The notes beneath the pieces are model-generated. The model did no database searches and was not told the origin of the DNA. It saw nothing but the letters and a program-made list of their open reading frames with translations. DNA of 64,000 bases from Syncephalastrum monosporum B8922 (taxonomy: Eukaryota; Mucoromycota; Mucoromycetes; Mucorales; Syncephalastraceae): the NCBI GenBank assembly GCA_000697355.1, contig JNEN01000784.1:62001-126000 (forward strand), written 5' to 3'. This document shows, one piece after another, positions 1 through 12,515 of the stretch. The stretch's first letter is position 1; each line of letters starts with the position of its first letter. Made by a program: the position numbers and the translations under genes.

Positions 1-2168
1 AAGGAGCTGCCTGGTCGCACCCTGATGAACGTGGCCGGCTATGAGGCTGACGAGCAGTTTGAGTTTGGTGTGCTCAACGAGTTTGCGTACGAGATCGAGG
101 GCACAGGTGAGAAGGTCGTGGTGGCTACCACGCGTATTGAGACCATGCTGGGTGACACTGCCATCGCGGTCCACCCGCAGGACGAGCGCTACAAGCATCT
201 CCACGGCAAGTTCGCCGTCCATCCCTTCCTGGACCGCCGTATCCCCATCGTGACCGACGACATTGCCGTCGACATGGCCTTCGGTACGGGTGCGGTCAAG
301 ATGACGCCCGCTCACGACTTTAACGATTACGAGGTTGGCAAGCGCCACAACCTCGAGTTCATCAACATCCTCAACGACGACGGCACCATGAACGAGGCCG
401 CCGGCCCTTACAAGGGCATGAAGCGCTTCCATGTGCGCAAGCAAATCGTCAAGGACCTCGAGGCCAAGGGCCTCTTCATCGGCGTGCGTGATAACCCGAT
501 GGTCGTGCCTGTGTGCTCCAAATCGGGCGACGTGATCGAGCCGCTGATGAAGCCCCAGTGGTGGATGAACTGCAAGCAGATGGCGGCGGACGCGATGCAG
601 GCTGTCAAGGACGGCAAGCTCAACATTGCGCCCAAGGTGTCCGAGGGCGATTGGTTCCGCTGGCTCGGCAACATCCAGGACTGGTGTATCTCCCGCCAGC
701 TCTGGTGGGGTCACCGTGTGCCCGCCTACTTTGTGCGTCTCGAGGGTGAGACCACCCCCGACTACTCGGACGATGCCAAGTGGGTCAGCGGCCAGGACGA
801 GGCCGTTGCGCGCGAGGAGGCCGAGAAGAAGTTCCCTGGCCAGAAGTTCACGCTGGAGCAAGATCCCGATGTGCTCGACACCTGGTTCTCGTCTGGTCTG
901 TGGCCCTTCTCCATCCTGGGCTGGCCTGATCAGGTACGAAAAGCATAAAGTGACGAGGCATGGACATACCATGACTTACCTTTCGTTTCTATTTTTTTTT
1001 CTTTCTTTGTTAGACCGAGGATCTCAAGAACTTCTACCCTACCTCGCTTCTCGAGACGGGTTGGGATATCCTCTTCTTCTGGGTGGCGCGTATGGTCATG
1101 TTTGGCATCAAGCTGACCGGCCAGGTGCCCTTCTCCGAGGTGTTCTGCCACGCCATGATCCGTGACGCACACGGCCGCAAGATGTCCAAGTCGCTCGGCA
1201 ACGTGATTGACCCCGTCGACGTCATTGAGGGCATTGCCCTCGACGGCCTGCACGCCAAGCTGCTGGAGGGTAACCTCGACCCGCGCGAGGTCGAGCGCGC
1301 CAAGGCCGGCCAGAAGGCCGACTATCCCAAGGGCATCCCGCAGTGCGGCACGGACGCGCTCCGCTTTGCGCTGTGCGCGTACACCACGGGTGGTCGCGAC
1401 ATCAACCTGGATATCCTGCGTGTGGAGGGCTACCGCAAGTTCTGTAACAAGATCTGGAACGCGACGCGCTTCGCCATGATGAAGCTCGGCGACGGCTTCA
1501 AGCCAAACGCCAGCGCGCAGCCGACCGGCCGCGAGTCGCTCGCCGACCTCTGGGTCCTGGCCAAGCTCAACAAGGCCGCCAAGGAGACGAACAAGTGCCT
1601 GGCGGAGCGCAACTTCATGGGCGCGACGAACGCGGTCTATCAGTTCTGGCTGTACGAGCTCTGCGACGTCTACATTGAGCACATCAAGCCCGTCTGCGAC
1701 GGCTCGGACGAGGTCGCCAAGCGCACCGCGCAGGATACCCTGTATACCTGTCTGGAGGGCGCACTCAAGCTGCTTCATCCCTTCATGCCCTTCGTGACGG
1801 AGGAGCTCTACCAGCGCCTGGAACGCCGCCCTGGCGACACCATCCCCACCATCGTCAAAGCGCCGTACCCCGTCGAGGAGGCCGCCTATGCGAACGACGA
1901 AGCCGAGCAGCAGTTTGACAATGTGTTCGAGGTCGTCCGGACTATCCGCAGTCTGGCCGTCCAGCACTCGATCAAGAAGGACGGTGTCGTGACCGTGTAC
2001 GCCAAGGACGCTGCGCTGGCCAAGATCCTCGAGGGCGAACAGCGCGCGATCCAGACCCTGGCCAAGCTCAAGGAGCTGACGATCGCCAATGACAGCGCGA
2101 ACTTGCCCACTGATTCGCATGCCGGTGCAGCCGTGAAGGACACTGTCACTGTCTACCTCCGTCAGTAA
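1..2168 (+). CDS. VAS1: valyl-tRNA synthetase, 5' end outside window
   Basis: Class I aminoacyl-tRNA synthetase that charges tRNA-Val; in fungi one gene usually serves both cytosol and mitochondria. The window opens inside the gene, so the N-terminus with the HIGH signature is missing. Exon 1 runs to 933, intron 934-1013 (GTACGA...TAG), exon 2 1014-2168; the frame is continuous across the splice ([13 protein letters not shown]). Visible are the CP1 editing domain ([14 protein letters not shown]), the [15 protein letters not shown] block, the KMSKS loop ([14 protein letters not shown], near 1180) and the anticodon-binding domain ([10 protein letters not shown] onward). The protein stops at VTVYLRQ, just before the point where eukaryotic ValRS normally continues into a C-terminal coiled-coil arm of roughly 80-100 residues. 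Only about 150 bp separate the stop from the convergent GPI1 gene, so a missed long exon is unlikely. Identity is certain; completeness of the C-terminus is not. Confidence 0.96.
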
Positions 2169-2317
2169 TATTTGCAAAGAGTGGAGGAATATGTAATGGA
2201 TGGTTCATTGTTTTTTCTTTAAGGGAAAAAAATATATTATACTTGTGTACAGATCAAAGAATTAGGCTACGTGTGTGTGTGTGCATGTGTATATATGTTT
2301 GTAGAAAGTGTATTAAA

Positions 2318-4813
2318 TCAAGTCGAGGCGTCAGCAGGAGATGTGTCCCAAAGGGTGGACACGAGCAAGTTCCACACCGTGGCTAGTTCAGGCCGCTGTT
2401 TGGGTAGCATGGGATACTGCAACCGAGGGATCGGTTTGATCGGCTCGCCGTACAAGAAGCATTTGAAGTAGTAGGCTGAAAAATAGTGCGCGCTCAAGCG
2501 TTTCCAGAGCGCCACGTACTGGAAAAAGATGGCGGTGAAAGGAATCGGCATGTTCTAAAAAAAAGAAAAGAAAAATAATTAGGGGAGTGGGCTAGAGCAA
2601 CATCGATGTCCCTGTTTTGGTTGGATAACTTACCCACATGAATAAATAGGCACCCCGATGGGAGGACGCTTCTTGGTCATGGAGTTTAAAATGGACCGAC
2701 TTGCGCTTGGTCTTGGTATGGTAATGGTGCGTTCGCGACGCATGCTTTCTGGATCGGGTGAGGCCATGCCAGAGCCTGGCGAGACTCTGATAGATACGAT
2801 GGTGGCGTACCAAGAAGGTCCTTTGATCGAACGGCTCAAATTTGAGGCCACCGGGCAAGCGGTCTGGGTCCTTGATGCGAAGCATGATGGCAAACAGGGG
2901 AAAGTGGTTCAGAAAAGCGAGAAGGCCTTCGAGAATGGCCTGCAAGGCGATCACGCCCACACGGCTCTACGTTGGCAAAGGTCAGCCATCCAAACAGTCA
3001 ATCACCTTTTTCCTTCCTTTTTTTTTTTTTGTTCAGCAATGCTGTACTTACCAACGCAAATGTGAGATAATAGACGAGTACGGTCGGAAACAAAAAGGTG
3101 AGGAGGGTAAAGAGACACGTTCCGAGCAGGAGTTGATCGAGGTCATAGTCGCACGCATCGATCCGATGGCGAAGTAGGTTGCGTTTCTTGCCGCGAAACA
3201 AGTTGAAGAGCGAATAGAGGATGATGAGCTGCCAGTTGAAGATGCGGGCCGCAACCCGGTAGAAACAGTAGACATGGAGGGTCATGAAGGCCAAAAAGTC
3301 GGAGAGGAGCGAAACCGTCATGGATACGCCAAAGATACCGGACAGGCCAATGACGTGGATGATTTGCGGGGTCAAGGGTTTGATGGCCTGCATGGTGCCA
3401 GTCCAGAGCCGGATGAGCCACAAAAAGAGCTCACTCAGGAAATGGCCGAGTTCCTGATTCAGCTTGAGACCGGCCGGGGACTCGAGGAACCAGAGCATCA
3501 TGGAGCGCAAGGACTGGACAGTGTACTCGTGTAGGACCTTGTGGAGCAGGAACGAGACGATGTACCTGTTGGTGGTGAGGAAGGAGCCAATGGCAACGCC
3601 CAGAATGATATCGTTCGCGACGAGCCACATGCTATTGTAGAAGCTGAATCCAGCGTGAGCATCGGACATCTCATAGTAATGCATGTATAGATGGACTATG
3701 TCTTTTTTTTTTCTTTCCTTTTTACCTGATGTAGTAGGCACGGGTTTCGGCTGTGTTGGCCCAGTTCCGCTTGCGTAGCATGGAATACTGTCTCGGCCAA
3801 AAATAGAGTTGCTGGAGGCGCAGGTCGATCTGCTGGCCCGCAGTCGAGAGGTCTTTGATGGCCACCCCGTTGAAAGGGAACTGCGGCAGACGGGTGTTGA
3901 GGATCTGGAGGGTCAGCTGGGCGAGGCAATAGAACACAAAGAGGAGGCAGAGCGTGGGGCCAAGCAGGAGGCGTTGAAGTCCGTGGACCAAGGTCTGGAC
4001 GGGGCCCCTGACGAGGAATCGGAGCCAAAAGGATTTGAAGGACTCCCAGTGGTTGGGCTGGACGAGCTTGTGGAGGCCCTTTTCCAGATAGTACGATGAG
4101 TTGATCTGCACCAGGACGTGTGCGAGGTCGTGCGGTTGGGCCGTGTTGGGCAAGAGGCGGTGGCTGTACTGGACGGCCTGCGCGAGGTGGTTCATGGCTG
4201 CCTTGTGGCGGGGGTCGTCCTCGGGCGCAGGCGTGGCGGGAGAAATGTCGAGGTCGAGCGGGTCGAGGGCAAGGAACTGGAGTCGTTTTGGGTTCGGTTG
4301 TTCGTAAAAGATGACTTCATAGGATTTGACGGGGACGCGTCCGGTGCGGGTCGTCATGGAACTACAGATTTTGAGTGTCAGCCCATCCTACATATATATG
4401 TCGACAACTTTTAGCCCTTACACGGGTATAGGGACGTAGGCGCTGTTCAAGGTAAACGTCAGAAAACGCTCTGGTACGCCAGGCTCACTGGGCCGCTGCG
4501 GATGGGCGGTCAAGACGCCGAGGATGGCAGGTGGTGTTTTGCAGACCCTGTCAATGTTGGTGTATTCCGAGTAAGGTCCTTTGCAAAAGTTGTCAAGAAG
4601 CGCGCGCACTTGGGGGAGCTGTTGTTGTAAGCTATGAGTATCAATTCACACTACAAGAAATGGGATGGGACATACGTCCATGTCTGCAATGCTGGCAGCG
4701 ATGCAGACCGTGTTCTCTCCCGTGTACCAGCCAATCAAGTAACATGGCTGTTTTATGCGCGGCGAACTGAAATGGGATGGCCAAAAGAGTTTGAGATCAT
4801 GGCATGCCGACAT
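2318..4813 (-). CDS. GPI1: Gpi1/PIG-Q, subunit of GPI-GlcNAc transferase
   Basis: ER membrane subunit of the complex that transfers GlcNAc to phosphatidylinositol, the first step of GPI-anchor synthesis. Six exons: 4813-4676, 4618-4422, 4361-3726, 3643-3052, 2966-2634, 2554-2318, giving about 710 residues with all junctions in frame. Diagnostic blocks are IKDLSTAGQQIDLRLQQLYFWP in exon 3 (quoted in part) and FYNSMWLVANDIILGVAIGS at the start of exon 4. Several hydrophobic segments follow, then the conserved C-terminal pattern ending in YGEPIKPIPRLQYPMLP. I chose the Met at 4813 (MSACHDLKLFWPS) because it leads into the family N-terminal pattern; an upstream in-frame Met at 4921 would add an E/R-rich stretch read from CT microsatellite and looks like leader. 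One mild oddity is the exon 3/4 junction, which gives YISFYN where the family has YIRFYN. It is convergent with VAS1. Confidence 0.93.
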
Positions 4814-5242
4814 GGAGAACAATTCTCTCTCTCTGTCTGTGTCTCTCTCCTTTATCTCTCTCTCTCTCTCTTTCGCTGCTGCTTCTGCTGCTTCGGCTTC
4901 TGCTGCTATGGCTGCTGTCAACGACGTGCTCTACGTGTAAAGTTGTCCCTTTTTGGAAGAGTATGAATTATAAGAAATGCCCGCTTCATCTTCCTTTTTA
5001 AAATCTCATTCAAGCGCTAATTATTTTTTCTTTTTTTTTTTTTATTATGTGAATGTTTAAGCGTGCAAAAACGTATGTCGAGTGCGTATGTTTTGTGTGA
5101 GTGCTTATGTCTGTCTGTGTGTTTTGTGCGAGTGCGTGCGTGCGTGCGTGTGTGTGCGAGAGTGTGTATAGATGTTTGAAATTGATGAAAATAACAAAAG
5201 AGGACTTGCTATGATACACGATAAGAAGAGAAAGGGAAAACA
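4814..5242. other. spacer: GPI1 5' region with CT and GT simple repeats
   Basis: Spacer between the GPI1 start and the end of the Mg2+ transporter gene. It holds a long pyrimidine (TC)n tract at about 4824-4875, a GCTGCTTCT-type tract up to 4915, and a degenerate (GT)n/(GTGC)n stretch at about 5085-5170. The pyrimidine tract on the plus strand sits immediately upstream of the GPI1 start, so it is probably the GPI1 promoter/leader. No gene seen. Confidence 0.6.
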
Positions 5243-7144
5243 TTAGGGCTTGACCCAGTGCCCGTCGTCGAGGTTGGGTTCCAAGCCGTTCTGATGTGTA
5301 AAGCGTCGTCTGCACATTTCCGGTTCGGGTTCCTGCGCGCGCTGCCACCAGAAAAGCCGCTTCAAGAGGGACGGGGACTGTTTGGGCTCGTCCCGCCGCA
5401 GGATGGCACCGCTCGAGGATTCAGCGGGGGGTGGCGGCGGTGGCGGCGGTGGTGGTGGTGTGCTTCCTACGACGGTATGAAACGGTGGAGGCGGGGGCAG
5501 CGGGAGTGAGGGCGTGGACGAGAGCTGGTTTTCCTGTTGCTGCTGTTGTTTTTCGTCCTTGGCAGTAGGCCACGACTTGTTGGAGTGCATCATCAGCATC
5601 TCGACCCCGTCTGCTGTGCGTGGAGGTTGCTCTGACAATGTTTCTTCGACATCGTTGGCTTCCCTGGCTTCCTCCTCCTCCTCTTCGCCTTGCCGCGCGG
5701 TCGTAGGTGACTCGGGCTTGGAGCTGAGCAAGAACACACCATAGATGAGGACGCCAATCCCCACAAAGACGAGGGCAATGGCCCAGCCCGGATAATTGCC
5801 AATTTCATCGAGATAAATGATCGTATTCACCAGGCCAAGCGCCGTGTAAGTGCCATAAAAGACAGGGACGACCACGACAGACGAATACAGCTTGAGTGCG
5901 CTGTTGAGGCAGTAAACCTGCAGGACGGCGGTAAGGACGAGGGCGAGCAGGATAAATCGACTTGTGTTGTCCGTGAATTGGTTGACTTGGGAACTGACCG
6001 ACAGTGTAAAGAGCTTGACACTTGTGATGGGTGAGCTTGAATCCAACGTAATTCATATCTTTACATACCCGCTTTTGGCGAGCAAGAGCGTCTCGCTTGC
6101 GAGCATGCCGCCCTCAAGGGAAAACATCAGGCCGACGACGCGTCGCATGCGTTTTGGCTTCATCCCGATAAAGAGGTGGCTCTGGTGTTTTCGTTTGTCG
6201 TCATTCAAGACCCAACGTGACCAGATGGCAAACAACAGGCCCGAAAAGGTGATAAGGTTCAGTGCGCTAAAGTAAATGATAAAGACGGGTCGCGTGAACA
6301 GCATCTTGAGGTTCTCCAGAGAGATCGTGTTTTCGGCTACAGGGTCATAACAAGATAATAACAATGTTGAGAATGAGTCGGATGATAACCGGCCCCCAGT
6401 CGGGCCCCTCTTCCCTTCTTTTTTTTTTTTTTTCTTGAATACATACGATCTTCGCCGTTGTACATGCCACCAAAGACGACGATCCATATCACCGAGGCAA
6501 TGACAACAAACGTGCCCAGCACGTCTTGACGGGTGATCTTGGTGCCCACCAATATTTTGGCAAAGATAAAATTATAGATCAACGCCACGCTACCTAATGG
6601 AGCAACCCACTAATGATAATAACAATAATAACAAAATAAGTTCAAAACGCCGTTCGTTTGACTCTTTCTTGTTCTCTTGCTGACTTGCCTGAGTCTTGAG
6701 GTAATCTAGCAAAACATAAAAAAAAAAGAAGGGGGTTGGTTGGTTTGAGTGTTTATGAGCAGTGGCGGTTTGGATTACAAGAATCAAAAAAACGTACTCA
6801 ACGCGATTGTGCTTCCGATCAGCTGACTGCCAATGTAGGTGTAAAGGCCCATGTGCCACAAAGGCCGACCGCAATCCGTTCGCTGTTCAGATACTGATTT
6901 CTGCGACTCTTTGACGTGGTCCAGCTTGAGCAGGTTCAGCCCCAGTGCGTCCATAAAGGAGGCACCTACAGCGTATTACATACAGAAATAGTTGCAATGG
7001 TGAGTTTGCCATTAGCCAATGGCCATGACCACAGGATTGAAAAGCAAGAGGGAAAGAGAGAGAGCAAGCATGAGCGAAAGAGAGCGTACCTAATGAGACA
7101 AATACGCCAATGACAAAGTTGGTGACGGAGTCATCGCCAGCCAT
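5243..7144 (-). CDS. NIPA-family magnesium transporter
   Basis: Multi-pass membrane protein of the NIPA/DUF803 family, which carries Mg2+ (and in some members other divalent cations). Six exons: 7144-7090, 6965-6798, 6705-6689, 6609-6447, 6336-6069, 6020-5243, giving about 482 residues. Family signs are GASFMDALGLNLLKLDH after TM1, YIGSQLIGSTIAL, WVAPLGSVALIYNFIFAK, EGGMLASETLLLAKSGV and the last helices around VQYCLNSALKLY-like and VVVVPVFYGTYTALGLVN. Exon 3 is only 17 nt (encodes YLKTQ plus part of a codon) and is followed by a GC-AG intron (CAG|GCAAGT); this model restores the conserved LKTQ|WVAPLG. The last about 150 residues are cytosolic, with Glu-rich, poly-Gln and two poly-Pro tracts coded by GGT/GGC repeats near 5425-5500. 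The start follows the typical short N-terminal leader into TM1. Confidence 0.9.
6610..6688 (-). other. GC-AG intron of the NIPA gene, after a 17-nt exon
   Basis: Read on the minus strand, exon 3 (6705-6689, 17 nt) ends ACTCAG and the intron begins GCAAGTCAGC, the classical strong GC donor context AG|GCAAGT. It ends ...ATCATTAG, after which TGGGTTGCTCCATTAGGT encodes WVAPLG. No GT donor gives both an open frame and this conserved block. Seen in sequence; not tested against transcripts. Confidence 0.8.
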
Positions 7145-10100
7145 AGAAAAGCGACAAAGGGATAAAGAGGGAAAAGGAAAAGGGAATAAAATGCAATAGC
7201 AGTATTTTAATAACGAAGAACGGCCTTTTTCTTACATACACAAGAAGGACATGAATCTTTTTTTTTTTTTTTTTTGATACACACACCCACACTCTTACAT
7301 ACATACGCACATCAAGGGCCAGCTAAAAAAAATTAGGGGGGCATTGCAGGTCGCAGAAAAGAGCAAATGGCAAGAAAGGGATAGAGTATTGTGTGTAGTA
7401 GCGGATACATTCAATCAATCACGATGATGATGATGGTGATGGTTGGATTGCTCTTCCTGTATATCTCTGGGATGTGCACCCCCAAATTGACTCCTCTTCC
7501 ACTGTATCTTCTCTCTTTCTCTCTTCTTTTTTTTCCCTCCTCACTTTGATCTTCTTCTACTTCTCTCGCTTTCCGCTCATCTCTCGCTCTCTCTCTATCA
7601 TTTTCCCCCATCCCCTATATACTCGATCTACTTGAATTTTTCCTTGAATTCTTTTTTATTATTATTATATTATTTTTATTTTTTTCGTTCGAGCAGCTGG
7701 ATCCCGGAAAATAAAAAAAGGCGCCTGTAGCATTAACGATTCTCTTTGTATTTTTCTTCTTTTTTTCCGCAAATCGTGACAATATCAGCTATGCTGGAGG
7801 AACACACGCCTTGCATCCGAACAGGATAATCGGTAGATGTAAATGGTGCATGCGAAACTACAAAACGACGTTATTGCAATTACGCACGTCTGACTAGCAT
7901 AAGTGCAAAATATGTCGATCTCGACTATGTCTACGCCATTCACTAACTTTAATTTTTTTCCCCTCTTGACTTGACTTGACTTGACTTGACTTGCCTTGCC
8001 TTGCCTTGCCTTGCCTAGTATAAAACACTGCTGTGTTGCTTCTGTCGCGTTTGTAGCACGCATGATTTTTTTAGCTTAATAGAACTCAGACATATTGGCT
8101 CTGTTCACTTAACCCAGCTGAGTTTGCTCCAGTCTAAACTCAGGGGCATGAATGACAGCCTTTTCTGATTCGATCCACAGTCGACGGAATGAATGAAGCT
8201 AGCTATCTCTCACCTTCTACACTACGTGCGTATTTCAATGGAATTGAAAGAAGACCAGAGAGATGGGCAAAAAAGGAAGATTCCAGAACAGGAAAAAAAA
8301 CAAAGCGTAAATAACTCGGGTTGATTGGCGTTCCGTCCATGCGTTCCTTAGAGGAACGTGGAGTATGGGCACGCAGTCCGAACAAATGATCAGTCGCAGG
8401 CTATACAGTGTAATAATTATGTCATTCATTCAATTGAGAGCCATGCTGGATGTCATGTGCCTATAATGGATCACTGTCAGCCTGTGTTGTTCATTCATTG
8501 CCTGTTTTATACTATATACTCTTACCGAGATTGGATGACATATTCTGCGTATAAATCATTCTATCATATGCACAGTGTTAACATATATTCTAACAGGACT
8601 CTTCTCGGTCAGTTTTAGGATCGGCGCCAGATAACAGTGTGTCGTGTGGTGCGCAGAACACAAGCCATCTGGCATGCTCTAAGCAAGCGAAAAACAGCGT
8701 CATCAGGACTCTAAAACACAAAAGGTGAAAAGGCGAGATCATGTCAGCCAATGTCAAATGCCATGAGTATCACTGCTGGAAAAAATTGTGAATAATATCC
8801 AAATAAACCCAATTGTGCGTAGTTCACCCTTTTTTTTTTTTTTTTGGCTCTTTTTTCTAATCATTCCAGAGCCATGGTTTATATCTGAAATCGATGCGTA
8901 GAACTTAGGAGGACGATTAGGCTTTTTCACCGTCTCCATACCTATGTGCCAAAAAATGTGCTGCTTACAGCCTAGATAGTGTAACATACTCTGAATGTTT
9001 GTTTGTTTTATGGACAGACGTACATGCATGGAAGAGGATAGACATTGCAGCAGTAGGGGTCAGCAATTGGAAGCATGGTATATATCTACTGGGGCCATCG
9101 CATCACCCTTCTCTTGTCAGTATGTAATGTATGTGCGCATGTTCTCGATATGGATGTAGCATCTGAATTCGGGCGCGGGACAATTAGGATGCTTGAGCCG
9201 GGTTTTAGGTATGCAGGTGGTGATACCGATACGCAGTAAATACTAACTCTCCACTTGCTTCATATTAGGGGCACAGCCCAAAAGCCATGGCCTACCTCCT
9301 CATCACTCCTCTTTGCACTCCTTCTTTAATCGAGTACTCCATAGAAGGCACTCGCCATTGTGTTTGCTTCTATGTTTTCAGTATTATGTTTTGCTTTGGA
9401 AAATGCATTTGCAGCTCCCGCCTGCTCAGAGAGCGCACGCTATCATGCAATGTGCGTGGTTCATAAAATGTCCAAATATTATAGACAGAAATAGAGACTC
9501 CACCGATGCACACGTATATATAATAAGCTTCCATGCAAGCTTTTTAGACGCTGTATGCATAGTTGTCTGTATGCTGTTGTTGTGATGTATATATAGTACT
9601 GTATGTACAGTAGCAGTTGGCAATTTATGGATCGTATTCACTCAAAAGCGACAAACGTTTTGTACCCAAAGCGTGAACATGCCTACATGGGTCTATTTTG
9701 GGTCTTTACAGAGTGACAGGATACGTATCTTTTTCAACAATTACATTAGATCAATACTAGAGATATCTATTCCAACATAGTCCTGTATTCTCCGCCGAGA
9801 TGTTCCTTGTACAATCCAACGGAGGCTTGAGGAGAGGACAAGCTAGGGGTGGTAGCTATATATGCTGTGCTTTTAAAAAACACTACGAGTTGCTGGAAAA
9901 CCTTGGCTTATATATGAGATTCTGGTACGCAGCCCAGCTGCTCCTGTAGTAATGTGTCAGGTACACGATTGTTCACAACAGTGAAGCAATGCTCGGTAGT
10001 ATATCAGTGATAGTGATAAACAGCATCAGAATACATAAACTATAGGTGGAGATTTCTTAAATCGCAAACGACGTTTCTCCCATGTCTGAGGTACCAGCCG

Positions 10101-10369
10101 AAGTATCTACCGTCTGGTAAGATTATAAATATTGTCGGTTGCCGTAAACAGAGACCTCAAGAGTTGATATCTTTTGTGTTCTACCCGCCTGGCACAAGCC
10201 TGTCAGCAGTCAGTCGTCATTGGCAGGTCATCTCACAGGGGGGGGTACCTATTAATCTGAAGGCTACGTGCGCTGCGCCAAGTTATGTATATGATTAAGT
10301 ATACAACGTGAAGCGCCGCATTACCCATAAACCATAGTAACCATCGTTGGCATGATCTGAAAATGTGCT
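7145..10369. other. 3.2 kb spacer without recognisable genes
   Basis: AT-rich DNA between the transporter promoter and the 3' end of the cactin gene. It contains poly-T tracts (7258-7275, 8830-8845), polypyrimidine runs (7500-7610), the TTGAC/TTGCC pentanucleotide array (7966-8015) and scattered short open frames, none longer than about 92 codons and none resembling a family I know. No tRNA or transposon signature was recognised by eye. Confidence 0.6.
7966..8015. repeat. compound pentanucleotide array (TTGAC)5(TTGCC)5
   Basis: Five perfect copies of TTGAC (7966-7990) are followed without a break by five perfect copies of TTGCC (7991-8015). The two halves differ by one base per unit. Confidence 0.95.
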
Positions 10370-12515
10370 TTATTTCCTGTAGAACTGTCGCTTGAAATGG
10401 AACCAAAGACTCAACACACCACGATCAAAGCTACACCGGAAGCCCTTTTTATGCGAGTACTCCCACTCGCGGTTAACAATTCGGAACGCCAGGTCCTCAT
10501 ACGGCGGTCCAGCCTTGAAGCGGATCAGGACCGTCTCAGGGGATTCGGGGTCACGCTCAATGCGATACGAGGGCGCAACCGACTTGTCAATGAGATCAGG
10601 GTAGAAAATATTAAATTTGTAACCCTGCACCACCTTGGGGGGCGGGTTATCGTGGTCGTAATGGGTCTGGTTGTACTTGTTCCACTCGTAGCCGGTGTGA
10701 ACGCGGTTAAAGTAGCGCGGCTTGCGCGGCCGGTACTTGTCCTGCCACATGTATGTCTGTTTCGAGAGCTCGGCCTCCATATTGAAGAGTTCTTCGTCCT
10801 CGTCGACGCCCTTGGCTGCTTCCTGCTCGAATAACACGGCGGAGGCCACCGAATCGTCCTGGGGCTTTTCGTACTCCTGCTTCGGAGCGGGCTTGTTGCG
10901 GCGTGTGATGATCTTGCTTTGCAGCACGATGCGTCGTTGTTCCATCTATACTTGAGTGTGAGTCACGTGTTGCTTATATCCGTTACGTAGTTTCCCATTA
11001 TTGACTTACCAATTGACGCATATCTTCAACAGGATCCAGGACGCTCCGCTCACGGTCGTCACGTGAAAGCTGAGCAATCGGCTCTGGGCTCATCGCGCGC
11101 GTGTAGCCGTCCTCAACCTTGGGTTTCTCTTCAAAGCCACGATCCTGCTCTTCCATAAGGGCCTCATCCACCGGCTCGTTCGGGAGACCCTCGCCCGGTC
11201 CCACACCCTCGCCATGCACCTCAACGTCTTCCTGCTGGAACAAGACCTCCTCGAGCTCCTTTTGGACCTTGAGCGCCTCTTCCTGCTGGCGCGTACGAAG
11301 CTGTTCGAGACGACGGGCCAGCAGGTGTTGATGCATCGCAGAGAGCTTGGCTTTCGCCTTATACACCACCAGCTCGCGAAGCAGGTTCTCCCAATACTCG
11401 ACGTCCACGGGCTCGTTGGACTGCAACTTGGCGACAATCTGGCGTTTGAGCATCGAGAGCTGTTCGGGTGTCTTGCCGGAGAGGACGCGATCGACGTCGC
11501 GTTTCACATCCTCGGCTACACCGGTAGCTGCCCGCTGGGTTTCACTAGCCTGGAGCTTGTCGAGCGCGTCGTCAGCGATAACGATCAGCGCACGCCAGAA
11601 CTCGAGCGACTTTTCATTCTTCTCAAGCGACATGTGCATCCGGATGTCTTCATGAAGTTCCTCCGTCTCCTCGAGGGTGAGATTCTAAACTGAAGTGAGT
11701 ATTGAAAACCAAAAAAAAAAAAAAAAAAAGTGATATGTATGCCATTTGTCGTACGTCAAAGATGGTATGTGGTTCCTCGAGATCGATCTCCATGTCCACG
11801 TCGTTCTCTAGCTTGTCGGGTTCGTTGGCCAGCAAGAGATTCATAGCCAGGATATCAATTGGTTTGGCACGGCCCTCGCGAATGCGAATCTCGGCGCGCC
11901 GCTTCGCTTGCTCGAGGTGAAACTAGAAATACTCCATTCACTTTCCATTCCCTTCCTTCGCCTTATTATTCGTCCCTACCTCTTCCTCCTTGGTCTCCCA
12001 GTCACCCATCTGGGCCAACTCTTGCTCGCGCTGTTTGCGGGTCTGTTCTTCCTCCTTGAGACGCATCTCGATCTCACGCTCGGCGCGACGTCGCTTCAGC
12101 TTGGCGAGTTCCTCCTCGGTCTGGCGCCGCCGATCGCGCTCGTTGCGTCGTCGCTCCTCTTCATCCTTGTGGAGCTTGCGATCGCGTTTCTCTTTTTTGC
12201 CCCAGACGAACTTTGACTCGAGATTGACATCATTAAAGGGATTGTTGACATTGTTGTAGCCTGATTGCTCTAATCGCGTCGACGTGTAGTCTTCCTCCTT
12301 TTCATCGTCGCTTTCATGCCGGCGCTTTGATTTCTTCTTCTTTTTGTCTTTATGGCGTCGCTCGGGGGATCGTGATCGGTGCTTGTGCCTATAACGCATT
12401 CAGACAAAATATTCAATCACTGAAAGAGGCGAAAGGCTTACCGTCTTTTCCGATCGGCGCGATCATAATCGTCTGGCGTGCGACTGCGGCGGTGACGATC
12501 GGGTGATGTGGGCAT
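10370..12515 (-). CDS. CACTIN: cactin, spliceosome-associated protein
   Basis: Nuclear, splicing-associated protein (Cay1 in fission yeast; cactin in animals) that promotes efficient pre-mRNA splicing and binds late spliceosomes. Five exons: 12515-12442, 12388-11980, 11922-11755, 11684-11010, 10945-10370, all in frame, about 633 residues. The N-terminal about 60 residues are an RS/KR-rich disordered tail, followed by NPFNDVNLESKFVWGKK, a long charged helical/coiled region (KRRRAEREIEMRLKEEEQ), then the middle cactin domain (HEDIRMHMSLEKNEKSLEFW). The last about 125 residues, from QDKYRPRKPRYFNRVHTGYE to the C-terminal FKRQFYRK, are the highly conserved cactin C-terminal domain. The domain order and length match the family, and the start is the only Met ahead of the RS tail. 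Confidence 0.93.

Noticed and set aside
930..2177. 415-codon minus-strand open frame opposite VAS1
   Set aside because: Antisense shadow of the GC-rich ValRS exon; no motif, and it crosses the intron at 934-1013.
7145..10369. Several 60-92-codon frames in the spacer
   Set aside because: Length expected by chance, no signal peptides or motifs and no paired splice sites.
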